43,801 nucleotides of DNA from Virgibacillus chiguensis (GCF_900129865.1 NZ_FQXD01000004.1:75137-118937), one strand, 5' to 3'; positions 33,395 through 42,096 are shown, counted from the first letter of the stretch. Made by a program: numbers and translations. Notes: generated by a model not told the origin, from the sequence alone.

Positions 33395-33646
33395 GTCTAG
33401 GAAATTATAAAAATTTTGCAACTGTGAATAAATGCCACGTCCGGCTTCAGTACCCAGCAACTAGGCGACTTCACGAAATCGCCTTACGATAAGTTATCAT
33501 CGGTTCGTTCCTCAATAGGAAGACCGACTAAAGACGGGCTTGCCGAAGGGCGCCGGCATGCTCCTGTTGCAGGGGCATGATTCCTAAAACTTTCGTTGCT
33601 TCGCTCCAGTCGCTACGTTGCTAAATGGGTACCTGAGCCTTTGTTC
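33395..33646 (+). repeat. R3 dispersed structured repeat, copy 3
   Basis: Same ends as copies 1 and 2. Here GTACCC (33450-33455) faces GGGTAC (33627-33632), where copy 1 has GCGCCC/GGGCGC; CCGGCTTC (33441-33448) faces GAA-GGGC-GCCGG (33545-33556), where copy 2 has TCC/GGA. Both changes keep base pairing. It occupies the divergent hisZ-hisJ gap. Confidence 0.85.
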
Positions 33647-33872
33647 TACTATAGGAAAGTATAAAAATTATTATTGATTATAGTATAAGAAAAACGAATG
33701 ACGTACTATGCTTTAGAATGAATCGTCCATGGTGGCAAGTGTTGTTACCATGGATAGAAGGTTCACTTTGTTGTGAAAATAATTTTATTACTTTATCACT
33801 TTATCTAAGTAAAGTTATATAGTATTCTAATAACTATAGAATAAAATGTCAACTAAAAGGAGCGAAATTTTT
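33647..33872 (+). repeat. R4 5' part and R5 3' hairpin, then hisJ leader
   Basis: CTACTATAGGAAAGTATAAA and TATAGTATAAGAAAAACG (33647-33700) are the 5' half of R4. TCCATGGT (33726-33733) pairs with ACCATGGA (33747-33754), followed by TAGAAGGTTCACTTT, the 3' end of R5. The AT-rich stretch 33790-33845 probably holds hisJ and/or hisZ promoter elements, but none is clear. AAGGAG (33857-33862) serves hisJ. Confidence 0.5.
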
Positions 33873-34661
33873 ATGTTTGATTTTCATATTCATAGTGATT
33901 TTTCCGCTGATTGCAATACGCCGATGGAAAAAACAATAGAATACGCTATAAAAGAAGGTTTACACGAAATTTGTTTTACGGAGCATATAGATGAAGATTA
34001 CCCAGACCCTACGATTGATTTCTCGCTAGACCTTGCAAGCTATCATCAAAAAATCCAAGCAGTGCAACGAGAATACGGAGATCGAATTAAAATACGTAAA
34101 GGATTGGAAATTGGCGTTCAACCCCATTTAGTAAAAAATTGTAGCCAAACTGTTCATTCTGCACCGTTTGATTTTGTCATTTGTTCCATGCATACAACCG
34201 ATAAGCATTCCTTGCATACAAGTGATTTTTTCGAAAAACAGCCTGTGGAAGAAGCATACCGAAAATATTATGAAGAACTGCTTTATTGCGTGTCACACTT
34301 TAAAGGCTTTCAAGTGATCGGGCATATTGATTTAGTGAAACGTTATACTAAAAATAAACCTGTTCAAGATCATTTTTATGATATATTGATGAACATTTTT
34401 GAAGAAATCATTTTTGCTGGAAAAGGAATTGAAATAAACACATCTGGTTTTCGCTATGGGTTACCAAGTGCGATGCCAAGTGAAGATATTTTAAAATTGT
34501 ATCGAGAATGCGGCGGAGAAATCATTACGATTGGTTCTGATTCTCATCGTGCACAAACAGTTGGGTACGGTGTGTCTGATGGGCTAGAATTGTTACGACA
34601 GCTTGGTTTTCGATATGTTACAACCTTTCAAGATAAACAGCCAACTTTCCACCGTATTTAA
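33873..34661 (+). CDS. hisJ: PHP-type histidinol-phosphatase (HisJ/HisK family)
   Basis: A 262-residue PHP-domain phosphoesterase giving histidinol, the step missing from the operon opposite. Metal ligands: FDFHIHSDFSADC at the N-terminus, CFTEHIDED, SMHTTDKH, VIGHIDLVKR and the final IGSDSHRAQ. Start chosen at 33873 with AAGGAG ten bases upstream; an ATG at 33846 lacks a site. Divergent from hisZ across repeat DNA. With the operon it completes the pathway. PHP phosphatases of this family have other substrates too, but the position supports HisJ. Confidence 0.92.
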   Translation: MFDFHIHSDFSADCNTPMEKTIEYAIKEGLHEICFTEHIDEDYPDPTIDFSLDLASYHQKIQAVQREYGDRIKIRKGLEIGVQPHLVKNCSQTVHSAPFDFVICSMHTTDKHSLHTSDFFEKQPVEEAYRKYYEELLYCVSHFKGFQVIGHIDLVKRYTKNKPVQDHFYDILMNIFEEIIFAGKGIEINTSGFRYGLPSAMPSEDILKLYRECGGEIITIGSDSHRAQTVGYGVSDGLELLRQLGFRYVTTFQDKQPTFHRI

Positions 34662-34702
34662 TGGTTTAAACTGGAAAGTTACTTAAAGTTTATAAAAAAT
34701 TG

Positions 34703-34778
34703 TTTGAGTTTAGGAGAAAGTCGCTGAAGTTCACAGAGACATTGTTTGAAGTTCACAACTTTTTCGCTGAAGTCCCCC
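34703..34778 (+). repeat. R2 tandem repeat cluster
   Basis: Units TTTGAGTTTAGGAGAAAG, TCGCTGAAGTTCACAGAG, TTTGAAGTTCACAACTT and TCGCTGAAGTCCCCC follow each other at about 20-22 bp, the same 21-bp motif as at 15901-16003 and in the same orientation. It lies after hisJ. Confidence 0.75.
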
Positions 34779-34995
34779 ATCGTCAATTCTATCCGGAAGA
34801 GGATATATGTTTTTTCTATACAAAAAGCGTATGGAACATCTCGGTATGAATTTTCGAAAAACAAACATTGTTGCTATCTATATTTCTAAGTGTACAAAGT
34901 GTTACTTTATTATAATAGGAAAATCCGTTTCGACCGTGATATAATATAAACCGTGAGCGAAATTATAGGAGCAAACGAGGAAGAGGAAGGTTTTT
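34779..34995. other. Intergenic stretch before the DUF915-like gene
   Basis: A TATAAT hexamer occurs at 34911-34916 and another in GATATAATATAA near 34938, but neither has a good -35 partner at 17 bp. No gene is seen. Confidence 0.4.
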
Positions 34996-35808
34996 TTGAA
35001 TAAGAAACAGATATTAAGTTTGGCATCTTTTGGTCTAGTCATCATTGGTTTTATCGTGCTTATAGGCATGCCAAATAGAGCAATTTCCGATTTTAACAAA
35101 AGTCGCCCAACATTATTCGTGCATGGATATAAGGGTACTGAAAATTCATTTGGATTTATGCTACAGCGCTTTGAGCATGAGTATAAGTGGGGAAATAAAG
35201 CACTTATTTATTATGTAACCAAGCAAGGAGAAGTGAAAAAATATCAACCGCGTCTTGGGGAAGAAAAGCCCCTCTATGTCCAAGTGATTTTTGAAAATAA
35301 TCGGGCTAGCTTTGAAATGACATCCAGTTGGTTAGCAAATGTACTAAAAGATATGCAGCAAACATATGGTGTCGATGATGTAAATATTGTCGGACATTCT
35401 ATGGGTGGAATTGTGTCATTAGAATATATGAAGCAATTTCAAGGAAAATCGTATCCGTCTGTCCATAGGTTTGTGGCGGTAGGAAGTCCGTTTGATGGAA
35501 TATACAGTGAAGAATATTTTCGTATTCATCATGATCCAGCAGCAACCGATTTACGACCTAATTCCAAAGCGCTACAACATTTAAGGGAACGTTCATTTCC
35601 AAATCATACAAAAGTTCTCAGCATTTCTAGTACAGGTGATATAGTTGCAGTACCTGAAAGTGTCCGCGCGATACGCAAAATGGTACCGAATCAACAATTG
35701 ACAGAAATTGTCATTGACGATAATGTATTAGGACATAGCGATTTGCATGAAAGCAGAAGAGTAGATCGTTATATTTATGAATTTCTGTGGCAAGATCAAG
35801 TTCAATAG
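34996..35808 (+). CDS. Membrane-anchored alpha/beta hydrolase (DUF915/lipase-like)
   Basis: A 270-residue protein with an N-terminal signal anchor (about 5-25) and an extracytoplasmic alpha/beta-hydrolase fold. The nucleophile elbow is GHSMGG (NIVGHSMGGIVSLEYM), the oxyanion-region motif is LFVHGYKGTENSF, and the later TGDIVAVPES and GHSDLHES segments likely supply Asp and His. This is the pattern of DUF915 cell-surface hydrolases of Bacillaceae. Start is TTG at 34996 after a GAGGAAGAGGAAGG purine run. Substrate unknown. murB follows 44 bases after its stop, so the two are probably co-transcribed. Confidence 0.88.
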   Translation: MNKKQILSLASFGLVIIGFIVLIGMPNRAISDFNKSRPTLFVHGYKGTENSFGFMLQRFEHEYKWGNKALIYYVTKQGEVKKYQPRLGEEKPLYVQVIFENNRASFEMTSSWLANVLKDMQQTYGVDDVNIVGHSMGGIVSLEYMKQFQGKSYPSVHRFVAVGSPFDGIYSEEYFRIHHDPAATDLRPNSKALQHLRERSFPNHTKVLSISSTGDIVAVPESVRAIRKMVPNQQLTEIVIDDNVLGHSDLHESRRVDRYIYEFLWQDQVQ

Positions 35809-35852
35809 CTTACAATGGTATAGGCTGAATAAATGTTAAAGGAATGATAGGT

Positions 35853-36773
35853 GTGGAACGGAATCATCATATGTACGGTAAATTGACGGAAGTGACTTCC
35901 GAGAAAAATGTGATGGTGGATGAGCACTTAAGAAATCATACGTATACGAAGTTAGGTGGGAAAGCAGATTTCTTAGTTACACCAGAAACGTACGAAGAAG
36001 TGCAAGCAATTGTAAAGCTTGCCAATCAAGAAAAAATAGCTTTTACATTACTGGGAAATGGTTCCAATTTAATTGTTAAAGATGGCGGCATCCGTGGAAT
36101 TGTTATGAATTTAAAAAAACTCTGTTCCATGTGGCGAGAAGAAGAAAAAATTATTGCGCAAAGTGGAGCAAAAATTATTGATGTTTCTCATCAGGCTTTA
36201 CAGGAAAGCTTGCACGGGCTGGAATTTGCTTGTGGTATACCTGGTTCGGTTGGCGGAGCTTTATACATGAACGCCGGAGCTTACGGTGGAGAAGTGAAAG
36301 ATGTGCTTGAAAGTGCAAAAGTGGTCACTCGAGAAGGGAAACTATTGTCATTACCTGCTAGTGCGCTTGATTTACATTATCGCACAAGTAATATACCTGA
36401 TAAAGGATACATCGTATTAGAAGCAACATTTTCATTACAAAAAAGAGATGCAGCTGATATAAAAGCGGTGATGGATGATCTCACCTATAAACGGGAATCG
36501 AAGCAGCCGTTGGAATACCCTTCTTGTGGCAGTGTGTTTAAACGCCCCCCTGGATACTTTGCTGGAAAGTTAATTCAAGATAGTAATTTACAAGGGAAGC
36601 AAATTGGTGGTGCGCAAGTATCAACCAAGCATGCAGGTTTTATTGTAAACAAAAATAATGCTACAGCTACAGAATACATTGACTTAATACGTTTTGTTCA
36701 ATCGACTGTAAAAGAAAAGTTTGGCGTAAATTTAGAACGCGAAGTACGAATTATTGGGGAAGACCCAAAATAA
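35853..36773 (+). CDS. murB: UDP-N-acetylenolpyruvoylglucosamine reductase
   Basis: A 306-residue FAD enzyme making UDP-MurNAc for peptidoglycan. Seen: [29 protein letters not shown] (FAD), [26 protein letters not shown], the catalytic Ser in [11 protein letters not shown] and [12 protein letters not shown] at the end. Start: GTG at 35853 has AAAGGA nine bases upstream. An ATG at 35844 would touch that site and an ATG at 35871 has no clear site. It stands apart from a division cluster, so it may be the second MurB known in some Bacillaceae. Terminator follows. Confidence 0.95.
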   Translation: MERNHHMYGKLTEVTSEKNVMVDEHLRNHTYTKLGGKADFLVTPETYEEVQAIVKLANQEKIAFTLLGNGSNLIVKDGGIRGIVMNLKKLCSMWREEEKIIAQSGAKIIDVSHQALQESLHGLEFACGIPGSVGGALYMNAGAYGGEVKDVLESAKVVTREGKLLSLPASALDLHYRTSNIPDKGYIVLEATFSLQKRDAADIKAVMDDLTYKRESKQPLEYPSCGSVFKRPPGYFAGKLIQDSNLQGKQIGGAQVSTKHAGFIVNKNNATATEYIDLIRFVQSTVKEKFGVNLEREVRIIGEDPK

Positions 36774-36779
36774 TGGATA

Positions 36780-36814
36780 GCAGCAATCAAGTTAAAATTG
36801 GTTGCTGTTTTTTA
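36780..36814 (+). terminator. Terminator of murB
   Basis: GCAGCAATCAA pairs with TTGGTTGCTG (one mismatch) and runs into TTTTTT, six bases after the stop codon. Confidence 0.8.
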
Positions 36815-36918
36815 GGTTTAAAATAGGAGGCTCATTTGCAATTACTTAGGAAAACACATTTATAAACTTTTAATAATGAAGCATAATAAGAAACATAAAC
36901 GATGTAAGGAGGGATATG

Positions 36919-37131
36919 ATGGGTGAACAATCGCAATTTCGTGCAGGTGATAAGGCGCCAAACAATGGTGTTTACATTGAATGCGGAGAAACGGGTAGCA
37001 ATGTAAATGACCCACAGCAAATTCAATTAACAGCTGGGGAAAAATTTCCTGAAAATACAAATCATGATCGTGTTTGGATCAATAAACGACATCTTTCCAA
37101 ACCTGGTGTTCAAGGACGTAGCAATAATTAG
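36919..37131 (+). CDS. yjzC: YjzC-like small protein
   Basis: A 70-residue protein matching the Bacillus YjzC family: QFRAGDKAPNNGVYIECGE, then QIQLTAGEKFPENTNHDRVW. No signal peptide or membrane helix; function unknown. AAGGAGGG lies five bases before the ATG at 36919; the preceding ATG at 36916 is only two bases away, so 36919 is preferred. The C-terminal INKRHLSKPGVQGRSNN tail is longer than I recall for the B. subtilis protein. Confidence 0.85.
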   Translation: MGEQSQFRAGDKAPNNGVYIECGETGSNVNDPQQIQLTAGEKFPENTNHDRVWINKRHLSKPGVQGRSNN

Positions 37132-37184
37132 AGTAGCAGTATTCATAAGGAATAGACAATGTAGTTACTGCTTTCTTAAGAAAC

Positions 37185-37225
37185 AAGCACCCATCCTACG
37201 TAAGGAAATGCAAGGTAGGGTGCTT
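37185..37225. terminator. Hairpin between convergent yjzC and ehuA genes
   Basis: AAGCACCC (37185-37192) pairs with GGGTGCTT (37218-37225), extended by CTAC/GTAG after a short bulge. No perfect T-run follows on either strand. A role as a bidirectional terminator is likely from position only. Confidence 0.45.
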
Positions 37226-37536
37226 GAAAATAATGGTTGGCAACATCTATACGTGCTAGAAAATTTTCATCATCGGTCATTGCCTGCTTCACACGACATA
37301 AGGCGTAATTAATCTAGGATCTTACACAAGATTAACGATACAAACTGTATGAGGAAAACTCTTTGCACCACGTCATTTTATTCTGGAACGAAGTAGTTTT
37401 TCCTATGATGCAAATTTAGATCGTGGGTCACTTCAGCTTACATATCGGTTCCATTTCGGAAACCTTTAAGCTATATCTTAGCGGTGTGAGATGAAAAAGT
37501 GTCACGGGATCCTTTGGTATAATCCACCTAGTATTC
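37226..37536. other. Intergenic stretch downstream of ehuA
   Basis: About 310 bases without a supported gene. AGGAAAACT near 37352 and AGTTTTTCCT near 37391 are loosely inverted copies related to the R4 TAGGAAAA motif. Nothing else is distinct. Confidence 0.4.
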
Positions 37537-38307
37537 CTACGCTCGAAAGCGATGTAAAAATTCCTGTAAGCGTTCGTTATTAGAATGCTCTATAACTTCT
37601 CTAGCAGTTCCTTGTTCTGCGATCACACCTTCATCTAAGAACAGCACCTTATCAGCAATATCCAAAGCGAAATCCATTTCATGTGTCACGAGAATCATGG
37701 CCATATCATCGTTTTTAGCAATATCACGGATAACTTGTAGTACTTCGGCTACTAATTCTGGGTCGAGCGCGGAAGTGACCTCATCAAATAACATGATTTT
37801 TGGACGCATAACAAGTGCTCGTGCCATCGCTACCCGCTGTTTTTGTCCACCAGATAGTTGGCTCGGGTATTGATCGACTTTATCGCTTAGACCAACGCGC
37901 TCCAACATTTCAAGGGAGCGTTGCTTCACTGCTTCTTTCCCTTCTTTTTTTACATGTAGTGGAGCTGTCATGCAGTTTTCCAAGATTGTCATATGCGGAA
38001 ACAAATTGAAATGTTGAAATACCATTCCAATATCACCACGTACTGCCCGTAGATGCTTTTCATTAGCTCGTACAAGCTTCCCTTTTTTCTCCATTTTCCA
38101 CAGATTCGTACCATTTACGATGATATCTCCAGATGTAGGCTCTTCCAACGTCATAAGCATCCGAATGATCGTCGTTTTACCTGAACCACTAGGACCAATA
38201 ATGGCTACTTTTTCTGCTGGTCGAATGTCTAAATCGATTCCTTTTAAAACTTTAACATCCCCGAAGGATTTGTGTACGTCATGAAATGAGACGATAGGTT
38301 CTATCAT
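37537..38307 (-). CDS. ehuA: Ectoine/hydroxyectoine ABC transporter ATP-binding protein (EhuA-like)
   Basis: A 256-residue polar-amino-acid-type ABC ATPase. Walker A GPSGSGKTT, Q-loop GMVFQHFNLFPHMT, signature LSGGQKQRVAMARAL, Walker B IMLFDEVTSALD and switch His VTHEMDFA are intact. It carries an insertion after the first strands (LWKMEKKGKLVRANEKHLR) typical of this subgroup. Last gene of a binding protein-permease-permease-ATPase cluster. Start overlaps the ehuD stop (TAATG). The ectoine assignment comes mainly from the binding protein and permease sequences. Confidence 0.88.
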   Translation of the reverse strand: MIEPIVSFHDVHKSFGDVKVLKGIDLDIRPAEKVAIIGPSGSGKTTIIRMLMTLEEPTSGDIIVNGTNLWKMEKKGKLVRANEKHLRAVRGDIGMVFQHFNLFPHMTILENCMTAPLHVKKEGKEAVKQRSLEMLERVGLSDKVDQYPSQLSGGQKQRVAMARALVMRPKIMLFDEVTSALDPELVAEVLQVIRDIAKNDDMAMILVTHEMDFALDIADKVLFLDEGVIAEQGTAREVIEHSNNERLQEFLHRFRA

Positions 38308-39017
38308 TATGCTGTCGCTCCTTTACTTCTCGTCAAAGCTTCTTTTTTATCAAAGCGTCGGTTCCATTTCTTTTCTAGCCTGTTTATGATTATAGCAGAT
38401 GGGTAGCTCAAAGCTAAGAAAAGAATGGCCACAATGGTTAAGGGTTCTAGATAGGTCCAGTTTTCTGCTCCATAGCTATTCGCAATATGCAAAATACCTG
38501 CAACACCAATCGTTGATGCTAATGGAACCTCTTTAAACATAATAATGAAATAATTTCCAAGCATTGGGATGGTTGGCGGTATTGCTTGTGGTAAAATAAT
38601 TTTTGTCCACTTTTGCCGCTTAGAAAAATTTAACGACTTTGCAGCTTCCCATTGTCCTTTCCCTACACCTTCTATTCCAGAGCGGTATACTTCTGCAATA
38701 TAGGTGCTAAAATGGATTCCTAAGCCGAGTATAGCACTCGTAAATCCGTTTAAGGTAAAACCTATAACGGGAACCATTGGCCATGCGAAATAAATAAAAA
38801 ATAGCTGGACTAAAGGTGGGGTAGAACGAATAAATTCCATCACCCATGTAATCAGCCAACGAAGCGGCCTGATCGGAATCTTTCTCATAAATAGCCATAT
38901 AAATCCAAATGCAAGTGCAAATCCATAACAAGCTAACGTTAAGCCGAGGGTAATTCCAAGACCATCGATGATTTTTGGGAATGCTTCTGCAACTACTTCC
39001 CAACTCCAATTACTCAT
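38307..39017 (-). CDS. ehuD: Ectoine/hydroxyectoine ABC transporter permease (EhuD-like)
   Basis: A 236-residue HisM-type permease with about five membrane helices. The start VVAEAFPKIIDGLGITLGL and the motif EFIRSTPPLVQLFFIYF fit EhuD. The EAA loop interacting with the ATPase reads GQWEAAKSLNFSKRQKW. The C-terminus has a basic extension (KKWNRRFDKKEALTRSK). Overlaps ehuC (ATGA) and ehuA (TAATG), so the three are one translational unit. Confidence 0.87.
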   Translation of the reverse strand: MSNWSWEVVAEAFPKIIDGLGITLGLTLACYGFALAFGFIWLFMRKIPIRPLRWLITWVMEFIRSTPPLVQLFFIYFAWPMVPVIGFTLNGFTSAILGLGIHFSTYIAEVYRSGIEGVGKGQWEAAKSLNFSKRQKWTKIILPQAIPPTIPMLGNYFIIMFKEVPLASTIGVAGILHIANSYGAENWTYLEPLTIVAILFLALSYPSAIIINRLEKKWNRRFDKKEALTRSKGATA

Positions 39018-39685
39018 CCGCTAGCCACCCCCTTTTTTGAGAACGCCTCCATCTTACGAGTTAAAAAGATAAGCGGTAGGGCTAAAATAAAGTAGAATAG
39101 TAAGACAAGCAAGTAGACGGTAGGTGCTTGTGATAAATTTGTGCTACGAATAATATTTCCATGATAAAGAATATCTTCCATACCAATGAGGGATACGAGG
39201 GAAGTGGCTTTCAACATTTGAATGGAGTAATTCCCGAATTCAGGAAGCATCATGCGAATTGCTTGTGGGAAGATGACCAATCGCATTCGTTGAAAACGTG
39301 ACATATTTAAAGCAGTTGCTGCTTCAGACTGCCCGTTTGCAACTGCAAGAATAGATCCACGGACAATTTCAGACATGTATGCCCCATAGTTTAAGGCAAT
39401 TGCAATGACGCCTGCCCACCAATTGCTTCCTAGCTCAATACCAAATAGCATCGGAATCGCGTAATAAAGCCAAAATAATTGAACGATTAGCGAAGTCCCT
39501 CGAAATATCTCTACATAAAACCCTGTGAATTTACGGAGGAAGACATTGGAGGACATTCGGCATAGTCCAGCAATAAACGCAAATAAATAACCAAAAAATG
39601 CTGCACCAATTAAAACGGTAATGGTAATTGTTAGTCCTTTTGCTAAATCAGGGAAAATCTCAATGATTGCATTAATGTGTACCAC
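39014..39685 (-). CDS. ehuC: Ectoine/hydroxyectoine ABC transporter permease (EhuC-like)
   Basis: A 223-residue HisM-type permease with about five membrane helices. IEIFRGTSLIVQLFW and the EAA loop GQSEAATALNMSRFQRM are typical and resemble EhuC. The start is unusual: the in-frame GTG at 39685 overlaps the AAGGAG ribosome binding site itself, whereas an ATT codon at 39676 has ideal eight-base spacing; no ATG is available. It follows ehuB after a 221-base gap with a branched inverted repeat. Confidence 0.87.
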   Translation of the reverse strand: MVHINAIIEIFPDLAKGLTITITVLIGAAFFGYLFAFIAGLCRMSSNVFLRKFTGFYVEIFRGTSLIVQLFWLYYAIPMLFGIELGSNWWAGVIAIALNYGAYMSEIVRGSILAVANGQSEAATALNMSRFQRMRLVIFPQAIRMMLPEFGNYSIQMLKATSLVSLIGMEDILYHGNIIRSTNLSQAPTVYLLVLLFYFILALPLIFLTRKMEAFSKKGVASG

Positions 39686-39744
39686 TCCTTCGTGAATCTT
39701 AGGTTAGAGGTGAGTTTTCATCCTTCCCCCAGTCCGCTCAAAGA

Positions 39745-39809
39745 TTTTAAGTTAGAAATTCCACTAGAATTAAACTGTGGGGAAGAAGCAATCCCCCACT
39801 AACTTAAAA
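39745..39809. other. Branched (three-way) inverted repeat between ehuB and ehuC
   Basis: Outer arms TTTTAAGTTAG (39745-39755) and CTAACTTAAAA (39799-39809) pair perfectly over 11 bp. Inside are two further hairpins: AATTC-cacta-GAATT (39757-39771) and GTGGGG (39777-39782) with CCCCAC (39794-39799, sharing one base with the outer arm). In either strand this can form a three-way junction. It may set the ratio of binding protein to membrane components by processing or partial termination. Confidence 0.65.
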
Positions 39810-39906
39810 CCTTGTAACAGTAAAGGGATGCTTGGCTGTTATAATAGCCCCTTTTTTTGCTTTCTAAATTAGTTGTTTCCTAGGGGGCATAGCACAGTTC
39901 GAAATT

Positions 39907-40782
39907 TTACATTTCTCCGCTACAGATTTTTTCTGTTGTAATATCGTCGGCTACCATATTATTTTCTTCACTAAAACCATTCGCCTCTAGCAATTCTGCT
40001 ACAGTACCATCTGCTTTTAATTCAGCCAGCTTTTCATTATAAGCATCGCGTAATTCTGTATTATCTAGGTGAAAAGCAGCAGCTCCATAGCTTGGAACAC
40101 CCTCTACATCTGGTTGTTCAAAACCTTCCACGAATTCAAGCTGATCAGAGTTAGCGGATTCAAGAGCCATTTTAATGGTCATTTCTGTTCCAGTTGTCGC
40201 ATCTGCCCGACCAGATTCTACTGCTGAAAAAGTCGCGGGAATATCTTCTGCATTCGTAATTTGCTCTTCACTTACACCTTCTGATTTTAAAAATTCATTT
40301 TCTGTAGCACCGGACATGACAGAAACAGTAACATCTGGATTGTCCGCGATATCTTTATAGCTTTTTAAATTTAACGGATTCCCTTTTTGTACAATTAACC
40401 CTTCACCATACATCATTTCTGGTTCACCAAAAGCAGCATTTTCACAACGATCAGGATTAATTGCCATTCCTGCTGTTATAACGTCAAACTGTCCTGCTTT
40501 TAAGCCAGGAATTAATTGCCCGAAATCCGCTAGCTTACTGTTCATTTCTTCAATTCCTAATTCTTTGAAGACGGCTTTAGCAATATCAACCGCGGCGCCT
40601 TTGAGTTTACCATCTTCCTCATAAGCATATGGTTTTTCGTTGGCAAAGCCGATAGTAACTTTTCCAGATTCTTTTAGTTCATCTAATTTGTTTCCATTTG
40701 CTTCACTGTCCCCTTCCCCTGATCCGCAAGCTGTGAGCACAAATAGGCATCCTAAAACAAATGTAAGTAAAATTCCTTTCAT
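39907..40782 (-). CDS. ehuB: Ectoine/hydroxyectoine-binding lipoprotein (EhuB-like)
   Basis: A 291-residue solute-binding lipoprotein: signal peptide, lipobox LTAC (Cys about residue 19), acidic linker, then a family-3 binding domain. GKVTIGFANEKPYAYEEDG, GLKAGQFDVITAGM, NPDRCENAAF and KGNPLNLKSYKDIADNPD correspond closely to EhuB of the Sinorhizobium ectoine system as I remember it, as does the C-terminal Cys segment (TEKICSG). Start at 40782 (GGGAGG 11 bases upstream) or 40791 (site only two bases away). First gene of the cluster. Suggests use of ectoines as osmoprotectant or nutrient. Confidence 0.88.
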   Translation of the reverse strand: MKGILLTFVLGCLFVLTACGSGEGDSEANGNKLDELKESGKVTIGFANEKPYAYEEDGKLKGAAVDIAKAVFKELGIEEMNSKLADFGQLIPGLKAGQFDVITAGMAINPDRCENAAFGEPEMMYGEGLIVQKGNPLNLKSYKDIADNPDVTVSVMSGATENEFLKSEGVSEEQITNAEDIPATFSAVESGRADATTGTEMTIKMALESANSDQLEFVEGFEQPDVEGVPSYGAAAFHLDNTELRDAYNEKLAELKADGTVAELLEANGFSEENNMVADDITTEKICSGEM

Positions 40783-40791
40783 AAATCCCAT

Positions 40792-41164
40792 TTCCTCCCT
40801 TGTGATTTCCCTTCTGTAAACGAATTGACAGTATCTGTTCCAAAAGAAGATAAAATTTTATAAAGCAGTCCGTTTAGCGAGAACATTGTAAATGAACGCC
40901 AACACACGCCATTATCTGACTTTTTAAACAGTACTAGTAAAAATGTTACAGGTATTTTACGGCGACCACAAACGCTATATTTTTTGATAATTTTTAATTA
41001 ATTGTTAAAACCATGGATCCTACAAGGATAAGTCTAACTAACGTATATATACTGTACGATGATCAACAATCCTACCCTATGGTCAAAAATTTTCCCCGGT
41101 GAATTGATATGAATAGACGCCCGTTTCAATTCCATGTATGATTCATGTTAAGGGGGGACGAATC
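40792..41164. other. Divergent intergenic region between ehuB and panE
   Basis: About 370 AT-rich bases carrying the promoters of both directions. TTGGAA-17 bp-TTTACA on the minus strand is only a weak ehuB candidate. No osmoregulatory motif or gene was recognised. GGGGGGACG precedes the panE start. Confidence 0.4.
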
Positions 41165-42082
41165 ATGCATATCGTTGTTTTAGGTGCTGGTGCATTGGGA
41201 GCTTATTTTGGGTTGCGTTTTCAAGAGGCAGGTGCAAAGGTGACGTTTTTAGTGCGACAAAAAAGAGCTAACCAACTGGAGAAGTATGGATTAGCTATGC
41301 AAAGTCCGCACGGGAATATATTTGCTAAGGAATTAAATTGGGAAACAGATCCATCCGCTATCCCAAGCGCTGATGTCATTTTAGTAAGTGTAAAAGGGTA
41401 CCATCTCCGTGGCGCATTAGATCAGCTGCGCCCGCTTGTAAATAAAGGGGCTTATGTTTTGCCGGTCTTGAATGGGATTGAACATATCTCTATTTTGCAA
41501 CGGGAACTTGGCAAAGATAACGTACTCGGCGGATTAGCTTTTATTATTGCTACATTAAATGATAAAGGTCATGTCGTTCATACTGGTGATTTTCACGATC
41601 TGATCTTTGGAGCGCTCGGTGCAAAACAAGAAAAAGTAATCGCAAACTTAGAAGCGTTGTGTGATAAAGCGATTGTAGGAGGAAAACAAACCAATAATAT
41701 TTTGTATGAATTATGGAAAAAGTATATGTTTATTAACGCTTTCTCTGGTATTACAACAGCGACGAACTTACCAATAGGAGTGGTTCGAAAGCATGAAGAA
41801 ACTTTCCAAATCGCTATACATCTATTAGAAGAAATGAAACATGTAGCCATGAAGTATGGTGTTGAAATCACAGATCAAGATGTGACAGAAGCAATAAAGT
41901 TAATGCAGCAACTTGATGCTGATGCTACTTCGTCTATGCACCAAGATTTACGGAAAGAGTTACCGCTTGAACTCAATCATTTACATGGTGGCGCCATTCG
42001 TTTAGCAAAAGCGAAGCAGTTGGAGCTTACATATATGAAAGTTATTCATGGTATCATTAAACCGTTTGAAAATAGGACGTAA
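41165..42082 (+). CDS. panE: 2-dehydropantoate 2-reductase (ketopantoate reductase, PanE/ApbA family)
   Basis: A 305-residue NADPH enzyme converting ketopantoate to pantoate in the pantothenate/CoA pathway. N-terminal GAGALGAYFG (NADP loop), VSVKGYH with the catalytic-region Lys, LNGIEH, and the C-terminal SSMHQDLRKELPLELNHLHG, which holds the family S-S-M-x-x-D motif and conserved Glu. Start at 41165 (GGGGGG seven bases upstream); the longer frame from 41138 lacks a site. Bacillaceae often have two such genes, so a related 2-oxoacid substrate is possible. A YtzI-like gene follows after 14 bases. Confidence 0.92.
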   Translation: MHIVVLGAGALGAYFGLRFQEAGAKVTFLVRQKRANQLEKYGLAMQSPHGNIFAKELNWETDPSAIPSADVILVSVKGYHLRGALDQLRPLVNKGAYVLPVLNGIEHISILQRELGKDNVLGGLAFIIATLNDKGHVVHTGDFHDLIFGALGAKQEKVIANLEALCDKAIVGGKQTNNILYELWKKYMFINAFSGITTATNLPIGVVRKHEETFQIAIHLLEEMKHVAMKYGVEITDQDVTEAIKLMQQLDADATSSMHQDLRKELPLELNHLHGGAIRLAKAKQLELTYMKVIHGIIKPFENRT

Positions 42083-42096
42083 AGTGAGGTATAGTT

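Noticed and set aside
32063-33460. Extended hisZ start at 33460
   Set aside because: The extra 53 residues come from R4/R3 repeat DNA; AAAGGAG supports 33301.
33302-33872. T-box or histidine attenuator before hisZ
   Set aside because: No T-box core (GGTGGNACCGCG-like) or run of His codons was found on the minus strand; the region is repeat DNA.
37064-37312. 82-codon frame overlapping the end of the yjzC-like gene
   Set aside because: No ribosome binding site, runs through the 37185 hairpin, composition not protein-like.
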